Source of the DNA: Palsa-461 sp036844945
GTDB lineage: Bacteria > Actinomycetota > Acidimicrobiia > Acidimicrobiales > RAAP-2
Reading direction: 5' to 3'
Assembly (NCBI GenBank): GCA_036844945.1
Contig: DAIUEV010000004.1
Span: 1 to 64,000 of the forward strand
DNA: 64,000 nucleotides
Positions 50,405-58,536 of the stretch are shown here, piece after piece; position 1 is the first letter of the stretch; every line of letters starts with the position of its first letter. A model generated the notes under the pieces. The model was not told the origin of the DNA. It saw nothing but the letters and a program-made list of their open reading frames with translations, and searched no databases. A program made the translations under genes and the position numbers.

Positions 50405-51697
50405 ATGAGCGGCATCCGGGTGGTCTGCGACGGGAACACCTACTCGTTCGCGGCGGGCAGCAGTGTGGGCATCGGTCGGGCGTCGGAGAACGACGTCGTC
50501 GTGGCCGACCCGACGGTGTCGCGCGAGCACGCCCGGCTCACCGACGGGCCGACCGGCTGGGTCCTCGCCGACGCCGGCCACGGGCGGATCTTCGTCGACG
50601 GTCGGGCCGTCGGTGACCTCGAGATCACCCACCCGGTCGACGTCCACCTCGCCGCACCGGCGGGCCCGCTGTTGCGCCTCGAGCCGCTCGGCGCTCCGGC
50701 TGCGGGGGGCCAGGCGCCGGCGCGCGAGGAGATGCCCGCAGTCGCCGCCCCGGCCCTGGCCGGTGTCGGCGCACCCCCCGGTGCCACCCGCGAGTTGCTC
50801 TCGGCCGTCCACATCCTGGTGCCGCTGCGGAGCTGGTTGACCGACCGGGGCTGGCGGACCTGGTGGCGGCTGCTCATCATCCCCTACGCGCTGCTCCCGC
50901 TGGCGTTCGTCCAGCTCTACGCCGGAACGTCCAACCCGACGACACCGGGGTGGGCGTACTCGCTGTATGTGGCCCCGCTCTGGGCGATCGCCTTCTACCT
51001 GCTCATCCGGCCGGGCCATCTCGGGCGGCGGGAGTTGTCCGCGGCGGTGGTGATCGCCGGGATCGTGCTCGTGTGGGTGCAGGTCGTCACGATCCCGATC
51101 AACAACAACCTGAACCCGAGCGGGTTCTGGTCGTTCGTCGGCGTCGGGTACAACGAGGAGTTCACCAAGGCACTCCCGATCCTCGTGATCGCACTGCTGC
51201 TGCACCGGGCCCGCAAGGTGCGCTGGGACGTCCGCATGTGGATGTTCCTCGGCACCATCGCCGGGCTGACCTTCGGGGTGCGCGAGGCGTCGCTGTACAC
51301 GAGCGCCTCGGTGCTGTCGGCCAACCACCACCCGAGCCTCATCATCGTCGAGATCCTGTTGTTCGCCTACCGGGTGTTCGTCGACGGCTTCCTGCACGCC
51401 ATCTGGGCCGGGATCGCCGCCTTCTTCATCGGCATGGGGATCAACTACGCCCGTCGACGCTGGCAGCTCATCGTGGCCGGGCTCTCACTGGCGGCGTTCC
51501 TCCACGCGATCAACGACTGGAATTTCAACGCGAACAGCGAATGGCCGCGGATCGGGGTCGAAGCCTTCACGCTGATCCTCTTCCTCGGCTACACCCTCAC
51601 CGCGTCGTCGATCGAACGCCAGGTGCGGCGCTCGCCGGTGTTCCGCGGCGAGTCGATGCTCGCCGAGCCGCTGTCGGAGTCCTCCCCGGCCCCCTGA
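50405..51697 (+). CDS. FHA domain fused to a PrsW-family intramembrane protease
   Basis: 430 residues. Residues ~1-92 form an FHA phosphothreonine-binding domain (GIGRASENDVVVADPTVSREHARL). After a linker, ~150-420 is a polytopic PrsW/CPBP-type membrane metalloprotease-like domain with the conserved motifs in order: EEFTK (Glu251, Glu252, Lys255), FGVREA (Glu294), DGFLHA (His331) and FLHAIND (His367, Asp371). PrsW cleaves anti-sigma factors within the membrane in Bacillus; whether this protein is proteolytic is not shown. It is divergent (174 bases) from the operon with a Ser/Thr kinase and a TM protein, so its FHA domain may read that kinase's output. Confidence 0.87.
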   Translation: MSGIRVVCDGNTYSFAAGSSVGIGRASENDVVVADPTVSREHARLTDGPTGWVLADAGHGRIFVDGRAVGDLEITHPVDVHLAAPAGPLLRLEPLGAPAAGGQAPAREEMPAVAAPALAGVGAPPGATRELLSAVHILVPLRSWLTDRGWRTWWRLLIIPYALLPLAFVQLYAGTSNPTTPGWAYSLYVAPLWAIAFYLLIRPGHLGRRELSAAVVIAGIVLVWVQVVTIPINNNLNPSGFWSFVGVGYNEEFTKALPILVIALLLHRARKVRWDVRMWMFLGTIAGLTFGVREASLYTSASVLSANHHPSLIIVEILLFAYRVFVDGFLHAIWAGIAAFFIGMGINYARRRWQLIVAGLSLAAFLHAINDWNFNANSEWPRIGVEAFTLILFLGYTLTASSIERQVRRSPVFRGESMLAEPLSESSPAP

Positions 51698-51835
51698 GCG
51701 GGCCCGCCCAAGACCTGGCGCAAGGGCTCGGCGAGGGCTGAACCCGAGGCGAATCGGGTCGACGGCGTCACTGCGGTCGCCCGCGAGTGCAGTGGGCACC
51801 GGGATCACGACGACGGACCGGGTGGTGAATCGGGG

Positions 51836-51910
51836 TCGGGCTGCCCGGATTTGAACCGGGGACCTCTGCGTCCCGAACGCAGCGCGCTAACCAAACTGCG
51901 CTACAGCCCG
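51836..51910 (-). tRNA. tRNA-Pro (anticodon CGG)
   Basis: All four arms fold: seven-base acceptor CGGGCTG/CAGCCCG, D arm, anticodon stem CTGCG/CGCAG with loop TTCGGGA (anticodon CGG, reading CCG codons), five-base variable loop and T arm CCCGG/CCGGG with loop TTCAAAT. The 3' CCA is not encoded. CCG is a frequent codon in the surrounding genes. Confidence 0.95.
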
Positions 51911-51940
51911 CGGCCGGCAGAGCCGGACGAAGGACCGAGC

Positions 51941-52918
51941 CTAGTCGAGCGGGTCGCGGCGCTCCGTGGCCCGGACCTGCTCCGCCGGGCCACGCGCGGC
52001 GACGTCGCCGATCGGGCGTCCGGCCTCGGCGAGGGCGCTCGAGAGGGGTGGCTGGATGTCTTCATCCGAATCCCCGGCCCCGTGCTTGGCCAGCACCTTG
52101 GCGATCCGGCGCTTGTCGAGCTCCACGACCCGCAGCTCCCAACCGTCGACGGTGAGCCGCTCGCCCTCCATCGGGATGTGCCCGAAGCCGGCGAAGAGGA
52201 AGCCCCCGATCGTGACGTACTCGCCCTCGGGGATCGCCACCCCGAGCCGGTCCCTCACATCGTCCACGCTCGTCCGCCCGTCGATGAGCCAACGGCTCGC
52301 GTCGACCCGGACCACCTCGGGACCCTCGTCGGAGTCGAACTCGTCGGCGAGCTCGCCGACGAGCGGTTCGAGCAGATCCTTCACCGTGAGGACCCCGGCC
52401 ACGCCGCCGTACTCGTCGACCACCACTGCGAACGCCCGATGCTGCTCGCGCATCTCGGCCAGCACGTCGAGCACCCGGCGGGTCTCGGGGACCACATGGG
52501 GCTGGCGGATCCGGCGTGAGATGTCGAGCGGCGAGCGCCCGGTCAGCTCGCCGGCCGAGCGGCGGGGGGTCGCCCGGAACAGGTCGTTCACGAACAGGAC
52601 CCCGACCAGGTCGTCAAGGTCGTCGGCGACGACCGGGAAGCAGCTGTGGCCGGACTCGCGCACCGCATCGGCCACCGCGTCGGCGGTCACCGGGATGGTG
52701 AGCGCCACCACGTCGACCCGCGGGGTCATGACCTCGCGGACCTCCATGTCGCGCAGGTCAGCGAGGCGCTCGATGATGAGCCGTTCCTGCTCGGAGGCGG
52801 CCGGGCCGGGCCCCCGGCGCCGGGACCCGTGCTCGCGCGGGCCGTCCGCCCGGCGGCGCCAGAACGGGCGCGGTCGGTCCGGGTCAGCTGGTGGAGGTTG
52901 GGCGCCCGGCGAGGCCAC
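51941..52918 (-). CDS. CorC/HlyC-like CBS-domain protein without membrane domain
   Basis: 325 residues. Two CBS domains (beginning VREVMTPRVDVVAL and VLTVKDLLEPLVGELADE) bind adenine nucleotides, and a C-terminal transporter-associated CorC/HlyC domain ends in VVELDKRRIAKVLAK. The DUF21 membrane domain found in most CorC/TlyC relatives is missing; the first ~40 residues are basic and disordered-looking. It may act in metal (Mg/Co) homeostasis or as a soluble sensor. GTG start at 52918, one base after the response-regulator stop on the same strand: probably last gene of that operon. Confidence 0.85.
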   Translation of the reverse strand: MASPGAQPPPADPDRPRPFWRRRADGPREHGSRRRGPGPAASEQERLIIERLADLRDMEVREVMTPRVDVVALTIPVTADAVADAVRESGHSCFPVVADDLDDLVGVLFVNDLFRATPRRSAGELTGRSPLDISRRIRQPHVVPETRRVLDVLAEMREQHRAFAVVVDEYGGVAGVLTVKDLLEPLVGELADEFDSDEGPEVVRVDASRWLIDGRTSVDDVRDRLGVAIPEGEYVTIGGFLFAGFGHIPMEGERLTVDGWELRVVELDKRRIAKVLAKHGAGDSDEDIQPPLSSALAEAGRPIGDVAARGPAEQVRATERRDPLD

Positions 52919-52919
52919 G

Positions 52920-53375
52920 TCAGGCGCGCGAGGGCGCCGCGCCGAGCGCGTGCGCGTCGGCGTCGACCAGGACCGGCACCGGCTGGTAGGAGTCGTCGAA
53001 GTACTCGCCGCCGTCGAGGATCTCCCGGACCGCCCGGCGGAGCCGGAGCGGGTCGAGCGGCTTCACCAGCCAGCCCTCGGCGCCCGAGCGCCGGGCCAGG
53101 TGCACGTCGGGCCGCCGGTCGAGCAGCATGAGCACCGGGATGTGGGGCAGGTCGCCGTAGGACTCCTGGAGCCGCAGCTCGAGGCACACCGCCATCCCGC
53201 CCATGTTGCCCATCTGGAGGTCGACCACCACGAGGTCGGGCGGGTCCTTGCGCACCGAGGCGATCACCTCGCGGCCCGACTCGACCTCCCGGATCTCGAT
53301 CCCGGGCCCGCTCGCCACCGCCGCGACCTCCCGACGGAGGAAGGCGGCGTCGCTGGCGACGACGATGGCGGACAC
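52920..53375 (-). CDS. Response-regulator receiver (REC) domain protein, single domain
   Basis: 151 residues: the phospho-acceptor Asp is in LVVVDLQMGNMGG, the conserved lysine in GWLVKPLDPLR, with the acidic pocket represented by SDAAFL near residue 8. There is no output domain, only a short C-terminal tail, so it may work as a phosphate relay or by protein contact. No histidine kinase lies nearby. It lies between the ArsA pair and the CBS protein, all on the minus strand with small gaps. Confidence 0.83.
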   Translation of the reverse strand: MSAIVVASDAAFLRREVAAVASGPGIEIREVESGREVIASVRKDPPDLVVVDLQMGNMGGMAVCLELRLQESYGDLPHIPVLMLLDRRPDVHLARRSGAEGWLVKPLDPLRLRRAVREILDGGEYFDDSYQPVPVLVDADAHALGAAPSRA

Positions 53376-53384
53376 GGGAGCAGG

Positions 53385-54470
53385 TTACCCAACCGGGGTG
53401 TCGGCGAAGAGATGACCGGCCATGGTCCGCAGGCCGTCGAGGTCGTGGACGTCGCCGGCGAGGAGCGGCACCCGCGCCACCGGACGCGGCGCCACCCGGT
53501 CGACCAGGGAACCGAGGGCGGCGCGCTCGCGGGTGGCCGCGGCGATCAGGCGGGCGTGGTTGGCCACCAGCGCCTCCAGCGCGCCGCCCGGCTCGCCCGG
53601 GACCGAGACCGGGGGGAAGTCGGGGTGCACCCGGTTCACCACCAGGGCCACCGGCTCGACGCCGGTCTCGGCCAGGCGGGCCGCGAAGTAGGCGGCCTCC
53701 TCGATCGAGTCGGGTCGGGGGGAGGTGATGAGGACGTAGGCGGTGTCCGGGTCGGCCAGCATCTCGCGGACGGCCCGCGCCCGGGTCGAGAAGCCCTCCT
53801 CCATCCCTTCGAACGCCTGGAAGAAGTCCACCGCGTCCTGGACGATCTCGGCGCCGGCGACGCGGGCGATCGTGCGCAGGAGGGCCTTGGTGGCGAGCGT
53901 CACCACCCGCAGCGAGGCCCGGGTCGGCGCGAGCAGCGCCCGGAAGAGGCGGTTCTCGAGGAAGCGGGTGAGCCGACGCGGCGCGTCCAGCAGGTCGAGG
54001 GCGTTGCGGGTGGGCGGGGTGTCGACGACGACCACGTCGAAGTCGCCGCTCTCGGTCAGCTCGTAGAGCTTCTCCATCGCCATGTACTCCTGGGTGCCCG
54101 ACAGCATCCCGGTCAGGTCGCGGTAGATCCGGTTGGCCCGGATCGCCTCCGCCTGGGCCTCCGAGCGCGCGTACCGGGCCACCAGGTCGTCGAAGGTCCC
54201 CTTCGTGTCGAGCATGAGCGCGTGGAGCGAGCCGGGGGACACGCCCTCGACGGCCGCCGGGATGTTCGAGAGCGCGTCGACCCCGAGCGCGTCGGCCAGC
54301 CGCTTGGCCGGGTCGACGGTGATCACACAAGCCCGCCGGCCGCGCCGCGCCGCCTCGAGCGCGATGGCGGCCGACACGGTCGTCTTGCCGACACCCCCGG
54401 GGCCGGCGCACACGACGACGCGGCGCTCCTCGACGAGCGAGGTGATCGCGGCCGCCGGGCCGGTGGTCAT
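53385..54470 (-). CDS. ArsA/Get3-like ATPase, partner B
   Basis: 361 residues. The P-loop is AGPGGVGKTT (residues ~22-31), a deviant Walker A in which the signature lysine of the GKGGVGKT form is replaced by proline; switch-like VVVDTPPTRNALD follows, and a C-terminal helical part. It belongs to the ArsA/Get3 superfamily. The paralogue encoded directly upstream keeps the signature lysine; an asymmetric heterodimer is expected, as reported for the homologous pair Rv3679/Rv3680 of Mycobacterium tuberculosis. Its ATG overlaps the stop of that paralogue (ATGA). Its cargo is unknown. Confidence 0.88.
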   Translation of the reverse strand: MTTGPAAAITSLVEERRVVVCAGPGGVGKTTVSAAIALEAARRGRRACVITVDPAKRLADALGVDALSNIPAAVEGVSPGSLHALMLDTKGTFDDLVARYARSEAQAEAIRANRIYRDLTGMLSGTQEYMAMEKLYELTESGDFDVVVVDTPPTRNALDLLDAPRRLTRFLENRLFRALLAPTRASLRVVTLATKALLRTIARVAGAEIVQDAVDFFQAFEGMEEGFSTRARAVREMLADPDTAYVLITSPRPDSIEEAAYFAARLAETGVEPVALVVNRVHPDFPPVSVPGEPGGALEALVANHARLIAAATRERAALGSLVDRVAPRPVARVPLLAGDVHDLDGLRTMAGHLFADTPVG

Positions 54471-55429
54471 CGGGACTCGGGCACCAGGTGCCGGATGCCT
54501 TCGCCGAGGGCGTCGGCCAGGAGCCCGAGCTCGGCCCGACCGACCGACGCGGCCTCGAGCTCGGGCAGCCGGATCTGGGGCAGCGGGAGCTCGGTGGCCA
54601 GGCGCTCGACCTGCTCACGCTGCAGGGCGAGCCGGTGGACGCTGAAGTCGCGGGACGCCTCCAGGGCCGCCAGCGCCTCCGGGCCGAGCTCGATCCCGGC
54701 CATCGCCGCCGCGTCGGTCGCCGGCACCGAGAGTGCGGGTTCATCCGGTGACAGCGCGTTGACCACGAGCGGCCCGAGCTGGACGCCCGCCTCGTCCTCC
54801 AGTCGGTAGGCGGCCTCGACGGTCTCGGTGACCGGCATCTCCTCGGGGAGAGTCACGAGCAGCACCCGGCAGCGGGCCGGGTCGTGGAGCATCTCGAGGA
54901 CCTCGGCCGCCTGGGTGCGGATCGGCCCGGCCCGCGCGGCGTCGAGGAGCCCGTTGGCCGAGGTGAGGAACGTCACCGCGTGCCCGGTGGCGGGGGCGTC
55001 AAGGACGACCAGGTCGAACTCGCCGCCTCGTTCCAGCTGCTTCACCTTGCCGAGCACCAGCACGTCGCGGATGCCGGGGATGGCGGTCGCCACCACGTCG
55101 ATCACTCCGGCGGACACGAGCCGGCGCGACACCCGCTGGAACCCGTGGTCGCCCAGGTATTCGAGCAGCGCGTCGTCCGGGGTGATCCAGCGGCCCCGGA
55201 CGGACCCCGGGCCGTCCTCCCACAGCTCCGCCTCCTCGTAGTCGAGCGGGCCGGGCGCCCCGAACGCGGCGGCCAGGGCCGGGCGCCCCTCCAGCTCGAC
55301 GAGGAGCACCGACAGGCCGGAGCGGGCGGCCATGAGGGCGAGGGCCGCGGAGACGGTCGTCTTGCCCACGCCGCCCTTGCCCGCGATCACCAGCACCTTG
55401 CTCTCGGAGCAGAACGTGGCGACCTCCAT
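54467..55429 (-). CDS. ArsA/Get3-like ATPase, partner A
   Basis: 320 residues from the ATG at 55429. GKGGVGKTT (residues ~17-25) is the full deviant Walker A with its intermonomer signature lysine; LVVLDAPATGHAV is the switch/Walker B region. ArsA/Get3 ATPases act as dimers in arsenite export or membrane-protein targeting; actinobacterial pairs like this one appear to be Get3-like and not arsenic pumps, as no arsB is present. It is divergent by 133 bases from the WhiB gene, a conserved association (Rv3679-Rv3680-whiB4 in M. tuberculosis). Confidence 0.88.
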   Translation of the reverse strand: MEVATFCSESKVLVIAGKGGVGKTTVSAALALMAARSGLSVLLVELEGRPALAAAFGAPGPLDYEEAELWEDGPGSVRGRWITPDDALLEYLGDHGFQRVSRRLVSAGVIDVVATAIPGIRDVLVLGKVKQLERGGEFDLVVLDAPATGHAVTFLTSANGLLDAARAGPIRTQAAEVLEMLHDPARCRVLLVTLPEEMPVTETVEAAYRLEDEAGVQLGPLVVNALSPDEPALSVPATDAAAMAGIELGPEALAALEASRDFSVHRLALQREQVERLATELPLPQIRLPELEAASVGRAELGLLADALGEGIRHLVPESR

Positions 55430-55499
55430 CTGCGAGCGAGCGTAGTTGGGGTGGCCTCCGGCGCCGGGTCCCGGCAGGCAGAAGTCCAGGTCAGACCCC

Positions 55500-55529
55500 T
55501 TGTCGCGTCCAGAATCGCCGCAGTACCCT
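55500..55529 (+). promoter_or_regulatory. Putative promoter of the WhiB-like gene
   Basis: TTGTCG (55500-55505) and TACCCT (55524-55529) with an 18-base spacer fit the actinobacterial -35/TAnnnT -10 pattern. They lie 33 bases before the ATG at 55563, which also has GGAGGGG upstream. Confidence 0.4.
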
Positions 55530-55562
55530 TTGGCCCGGAGGGGAAGAGGGTGGGGGTGGAGC

Positions 55563-55820
55563 ATGCGTCAGGGTCCTGAGACCTGGCAGTCGGCCGCCGC
55601 GTGTCGGGGCCCGCAGTCCCAAGCGTTCTTTCCTCCTTCGCACGCGGAGCGCAAGGAGGAAAAGCTGGCCCGGGAGGCCCGCGCGAAGGCGATCTGCGCG
55701 GACTGTCGGGTGCGCCCCGACTGCCTCGACTACGCCATCCGGATCCGCGAGCCCCACGGCATCTGGGGCGGGCTCAACGAGGTCGAGCGCAAGCAGGTGC
55801 TCGAGCGAAGAGCCGGCTGA
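55563..55820 (+). CDS. WhiB-like [4Fe-4S] transcriptional regulator
   Basis: 85 residues from the ATG at 55563. The four cluster cysteines are Cys14, Cys45, Cys48 and Cys54, in the Wbl pattern C...CxxCxxxxxC, followed by the turn GIWGG and basic C-terminus (NEVERKQVLERR). Wbl proteins hold an oxygen- or NO-sensitive [4Fe-4S] cluster and bind the primary sigma factor. The location next to an ArsA-like pair resembles whiB4 of mycobacteria. The thiol-oxidation genes just downstream on the other strand make redox sensing a sensible role. It converges with the VKOR gene. Confidence 0.9.
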   Translation: MRQGPETWQSAAACRGPQSQAFFPPSHAERKEEKLAREARAKAICADCRVRPDCLDYAIRIREPHGIWGGLNEVERKQVLERRAG

Positions 55821-55823
55821 CCC

Positions 55824-56441
55824 TCAGCGCTTCTTTGGCCGGGCCGTCGCGACCGGCCGGTTCATCTTGGCCGGGCCCCGCCCGTTCGTCGCGGGCCGCG
55901 GGGCTGCCGGTGCGGACCGGCGGGCAGGCGCCGGCGGCGGAACACCGCCCCACCCGAGCATCGTCGGAACCGTCGCGACCACCAGGATCAACTGGATGAA
56001 GGTGAGGACGTGCACCGCTGTGCACCACAGGCAGATCGACTTGATGACGAGCAGCTCGGTGGCCACCAGGTAGAGGACGAATCCGATTCCCATGACGAGC
56101 AACACCAGGCGGGCCAGATGCACCCGGCGGTCGGCCGCCCGCCAGGCCCACGGGGAGCAGAGCCCGATCATCACCGTGTAGAAGCCCAGTCCGAGCACCG
56201 GCACCGGGATCCCCAAGACGACCGACTGGGGACTCGTGAGCACGGCCTCGCAGTTGATCGCCCCGCCCTTCCCGTTGCTCGGGCACACCAGGAAATTGAG
56301 GCCGCCGTAGTGGACGACGGTGAGATAGATCGCGACCCCGAGCCCGCCGAAGGCGAGGCCCCACGACAGCCACGCCCGCCAGGCCGGCGGGGGCTGGGCG
56401 GCCGGTTCGGGGGAACGGACCGCCCGGGTCAGTACCTGCAC
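55824..56441 (-). CDS. VKOR (vitamin K epoxide reductase) family membrane thiol oxidase
   Basis: 205 residues, four to five TM helices. Cys53 and Cys64 in the periplasmic loop (VCPSNGKGGAINC) and the active-site CLWC (Cys137, Cys140) reproduce the bacterial VKOR pattern, which re-oxidises a DsbA-like protein and passes electrons to quinone. The GTG start at 56441 lies four bases after the stop of the thioredoxin-like gene, its probable partner. So the two form the disulfide-forming system of this organism, or one of them. Confidence 0.92.
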   Translation of the reverse strand: MQVLTRAVRSPEPAAQPPPAWRAWLSWGLAFGGLGVAIYLTVVHYGGLNFLVCPSNGKGGAINCEAVLTSPQSVVLGIPVPVLGLGFYTVMIGLCSPWAWRAADRRVHLARLVLLVMGIGFVLYLVATELLVIKSICLWCTAVHVLTFIQLILVVATVPTMLGWGGVPPPAPARRSAPAAPRPATNGRGPAKMNRPVATARPKKR

Positions 56442-56445
56442 CGGG

Positions 56446-57552
56446 CTAGCTGAGCTTGAGCGCCTTGGACGCCGCCACCACGCCCTTGCTCGAGCACACC
56501 GTCGAGGGCTGGTTGTTGTCGATGGCGCACACGGCTGCGGTGAGGTAGTTGGCGCTGGCCACGATGGCCTGGGTGATCGGGTTCTTGGCCGACTTCAACC
56601 CCGACGCGATCTCGTCGCGGGTCAGGCCCTGGAGGATGCCGGGGTCGTAGTTCTCCTCGGACAGGATCTTGTTGCCGAAGTCGAGGAACGGGAACGAGAT
56701 CTCGCCGGCCGACAGCCCCGAGAAGTAGGTCGGGGAGTTGTACTTCTGCTCGAGGCGGGCCTCCGCCTTGGTCGGCGGCTGGAGGACCGTGTAGTTGTTG
56801 CCGGCTGCGTTGAGCTGGTTGCTGTAGAACTCGTCCGTCTTGAACACGATGTAGGGGCTCGTGTAGGTGGACTTGTAGAAGCTGAACGTCTGGGTGTTCG
56901 GGTCGACATCGGTCGACGACGACAGCATGTTCGACAGGTGGTGGAAGGTCCCGAAGCGCGACAGCGCGAGGATGATCGACCACCGTTCGGCTGCGCAGTG
57001 CGGGCAGTACTCGGCTCCGAAGAAGAAGACCCCAGGCAGCGTGGTGCCGGTGCTCGAGGTGTAGGTGAGCGGCTTCTGGCCGCTGATGACGATCGGCGGG
57101 TAGATCGGCGCCACCGTCGAGTTGGTCCCGACGGTGTCGAAGACCGACCCCGGGACGTGCGCGAGCTGCGAGACGATGGCGGGCGAGGCCGGTGTTGCCG
57201 CCGCGCCGCTCGAGAGGTTGTTGGACCCGCCGAAGACCTTGAGCGCGACGAGGGCGATCACGATCACCACGACGAGCGCCGCGGTGCCCCAGGTGAGCAG
57301 GGTGGTCGGCGACCGCCGGGTCCGGCGGTTGGGCGAGGGTCGCGAGGCACCCGGCTGGCGGCGGGCGCCGTTCCCCCCCGGCGGCCGTCCCGAGCCGCCG
57401 CGCGAGTCGCTCCGCCGCGGGCCGCCGGACTGGCCCGGACGGCCGGAGGGTCGGCCATTGGCCCGGGGCGGGTTGGCCGTCACCGACCTGGACATCTGCT
57501 TGCTGCGTTCCTTGTCGGCCTGGGTGCGACCCGAACCGGTGGGGTTGGCCAT
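56446..57552 (-). CDS. DUF929-type membrane-anchored thioredoxin-like protein, DsbA-like partner of VKOR
   Basis: 368 residues from the ATG at 57552. A long basic, Gly/Pro/Arg-rich cytosolic segment (~1-83) precedes a TM helix (85-107) and an extracytoplasmic domain with FFGAEYCPHCAAERW, whose CPHC (Cys183, Cys186) is the DsbA/thioredoxin active site. This is the DUF929 arrangement. It should oxidise exported proteins, being recharged by VKOR encoded four bases downstream. Exported proteins with paired cysteines here (35968, 49085) could be clients. The N-terminal arginine-rich tail is unusually long and its role is unknown. Confidence 0.87.
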   Translation of the reverse strand: MANPTGSGRTQADKERSKQMSRSVTANPPRANGRPSGRPGQSGGPRRSDSRGGSGRPPGGNGARRQPGASRPSPNRRTRRSPTTLLTWGTAALVVVIVIALVALKVFGGSNNLSSGAAATPASPAIVSQLAHVPGSVFDTVGTNSTVAPIYPPIVISGQKPLTYTSSTGTTLPGVFFFGAEYCPHCAAERWSIILALSRFGTFHHLSNMLSSSTDVDPNTQTFSFYKSTYTSPYIVFKTDEFYSNQLNAAGNNYTVLQPPTKAEARLEQKYNSPTYFSGLSAGEISFPFLDFGNKILSEENYDPGILQGLTRDEIASGLKSAKNPITQAIVASANYLTAAVCAIDNNQPSTVCSSKGVVAASKALKLS

Positions 57553-57732
57553 CGTGTGGTGGTGTCCTCGGTCGAAGAAGAAGGTCGTCCGCTCCCCGTC
57601 GCGCACTGCGCGGGAGCGACCCGACCAGCGTAGACCCGTTGGCCCCGCCGGCCGACGTCGGGGTCGAGTCACCGGCTGGCGACCAGGACGTTCCCCGGCG
57701 GTCGTCCCGGGGGTGCCGGTTAACCTCGGCCG

Positions 57733-58536
57733 GTGAACACCGTGCTCGTGCCGCGTCCGGCCGCCACGGTCATGGTGGTGAGGGACGGGCCCGCCTCGCT
57801 CGAGGTGCTCATGTTGCGACGGAGCCTCGAGTCCGAGTTCGTCCGGGGCGCCTACGTGTTCCCGGGCGGCGCCCTCGACCCCGACGACGGGGACCCCGAG
57901 ATGCTCGCCCACTGCGCCGGGAGAGACGACCACGGGGCGAGCACTGCCCTCGGGCTCCAAGAGGGCGGCCTCGCCTACTGGGTGGCGGCGTTCCGCGAGT
58001 GCTTCGAGGAGGCCGGCGTCCTCGTCGCCGCCGGGGCGGGCGGCGACCCGCTGAGCTTCGCCGACCCCGAGGTGGCGGCCCGCTTCTCGCACCACCGGGT
58101 CGCCCTCAACGACGGCTCGCGGTCCTTCCTCGACATCTGCCGCGCCGAGGGGCTCGTGCTGCCGGCGGACCGGCTCCACTACGTGGGCCACTGGATCACC
58201 CCGGAGGGACCGCCCCGCCGCTACGACACCCGGTTCTTCGTCACGGCGAACCCGGCCGATCAGACCGCCTCCCACGACGAGGTCGAGACCATCGACCACA
58301 TGTGGGTGACGCCCGAGCACGCGTTGGCCCGCCAGGAGGCCGGGCAGATCGAGCTCGTGTTCCCCACGATCTGGAACCTCCGCCTCCTCGGCGGGTTCGC
58401 CACGACGGAGGCGCTCTTCGCGTCGCTCTCCTCGGTCGTGGACATCCCGACGATGCGGGCCACGATCTCGCTCGACGAGGACGGCCGGCCGCACGTCAGC
58501 GTCCCGATGGAGCCGGGCGACCTCACCGGCCGGTGA
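57733..58536 (+). CDS. Nudix hydrolase
   Basis: 267 residues. Nudix features: VFPGGALDPDDGD near residue 37 and the helix FRECFEEAGVLVA (REx2EE core) near residue 90, separated from the GG by a longer loop than in MutT, as in the large NUDT7/NUDT19-like CoA and acyl-CoA hydrolases. Therefore a CoA-type substrate is likely, though not shown. GTG start at 57733. Its stop overlaps the GTG of a metallo-beta-lactamase-fold gene (GTGA), so the two are co-translated; such pairs often serve acyl-CoA or thioester clean-up. Confidence 0.87.
   Translation: MNTVLVPRPAATVMVVRDGPASLEVLMLRRSLESEFVRGAYVFPGGALDPDDGDPEMLAHCAGRDDHGASTALGLQEGGLAYWVAAFRECFEEAGVLVAAGAGGDPLSFADPEVAARFSHHRVALNDGSRSFLDICRAEGLVLPADRLHYVGHWITPEGPPRRYDTRFFVTANPADQTASHDEVETIDHMWVTPEHALARQEAGQIELVFPTIWNLRLLGGFATTEALFASLSSVVDIPTMRATISLDEDGRPHVSVPMEPGDLTGR

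Noticed and set aside
53385..55429. Arsenite export operon
   Set aside because: The ATPases resemble Get3-like actinobacterial pairs, and no arsB, arsR, arsC or arsD gene is present.
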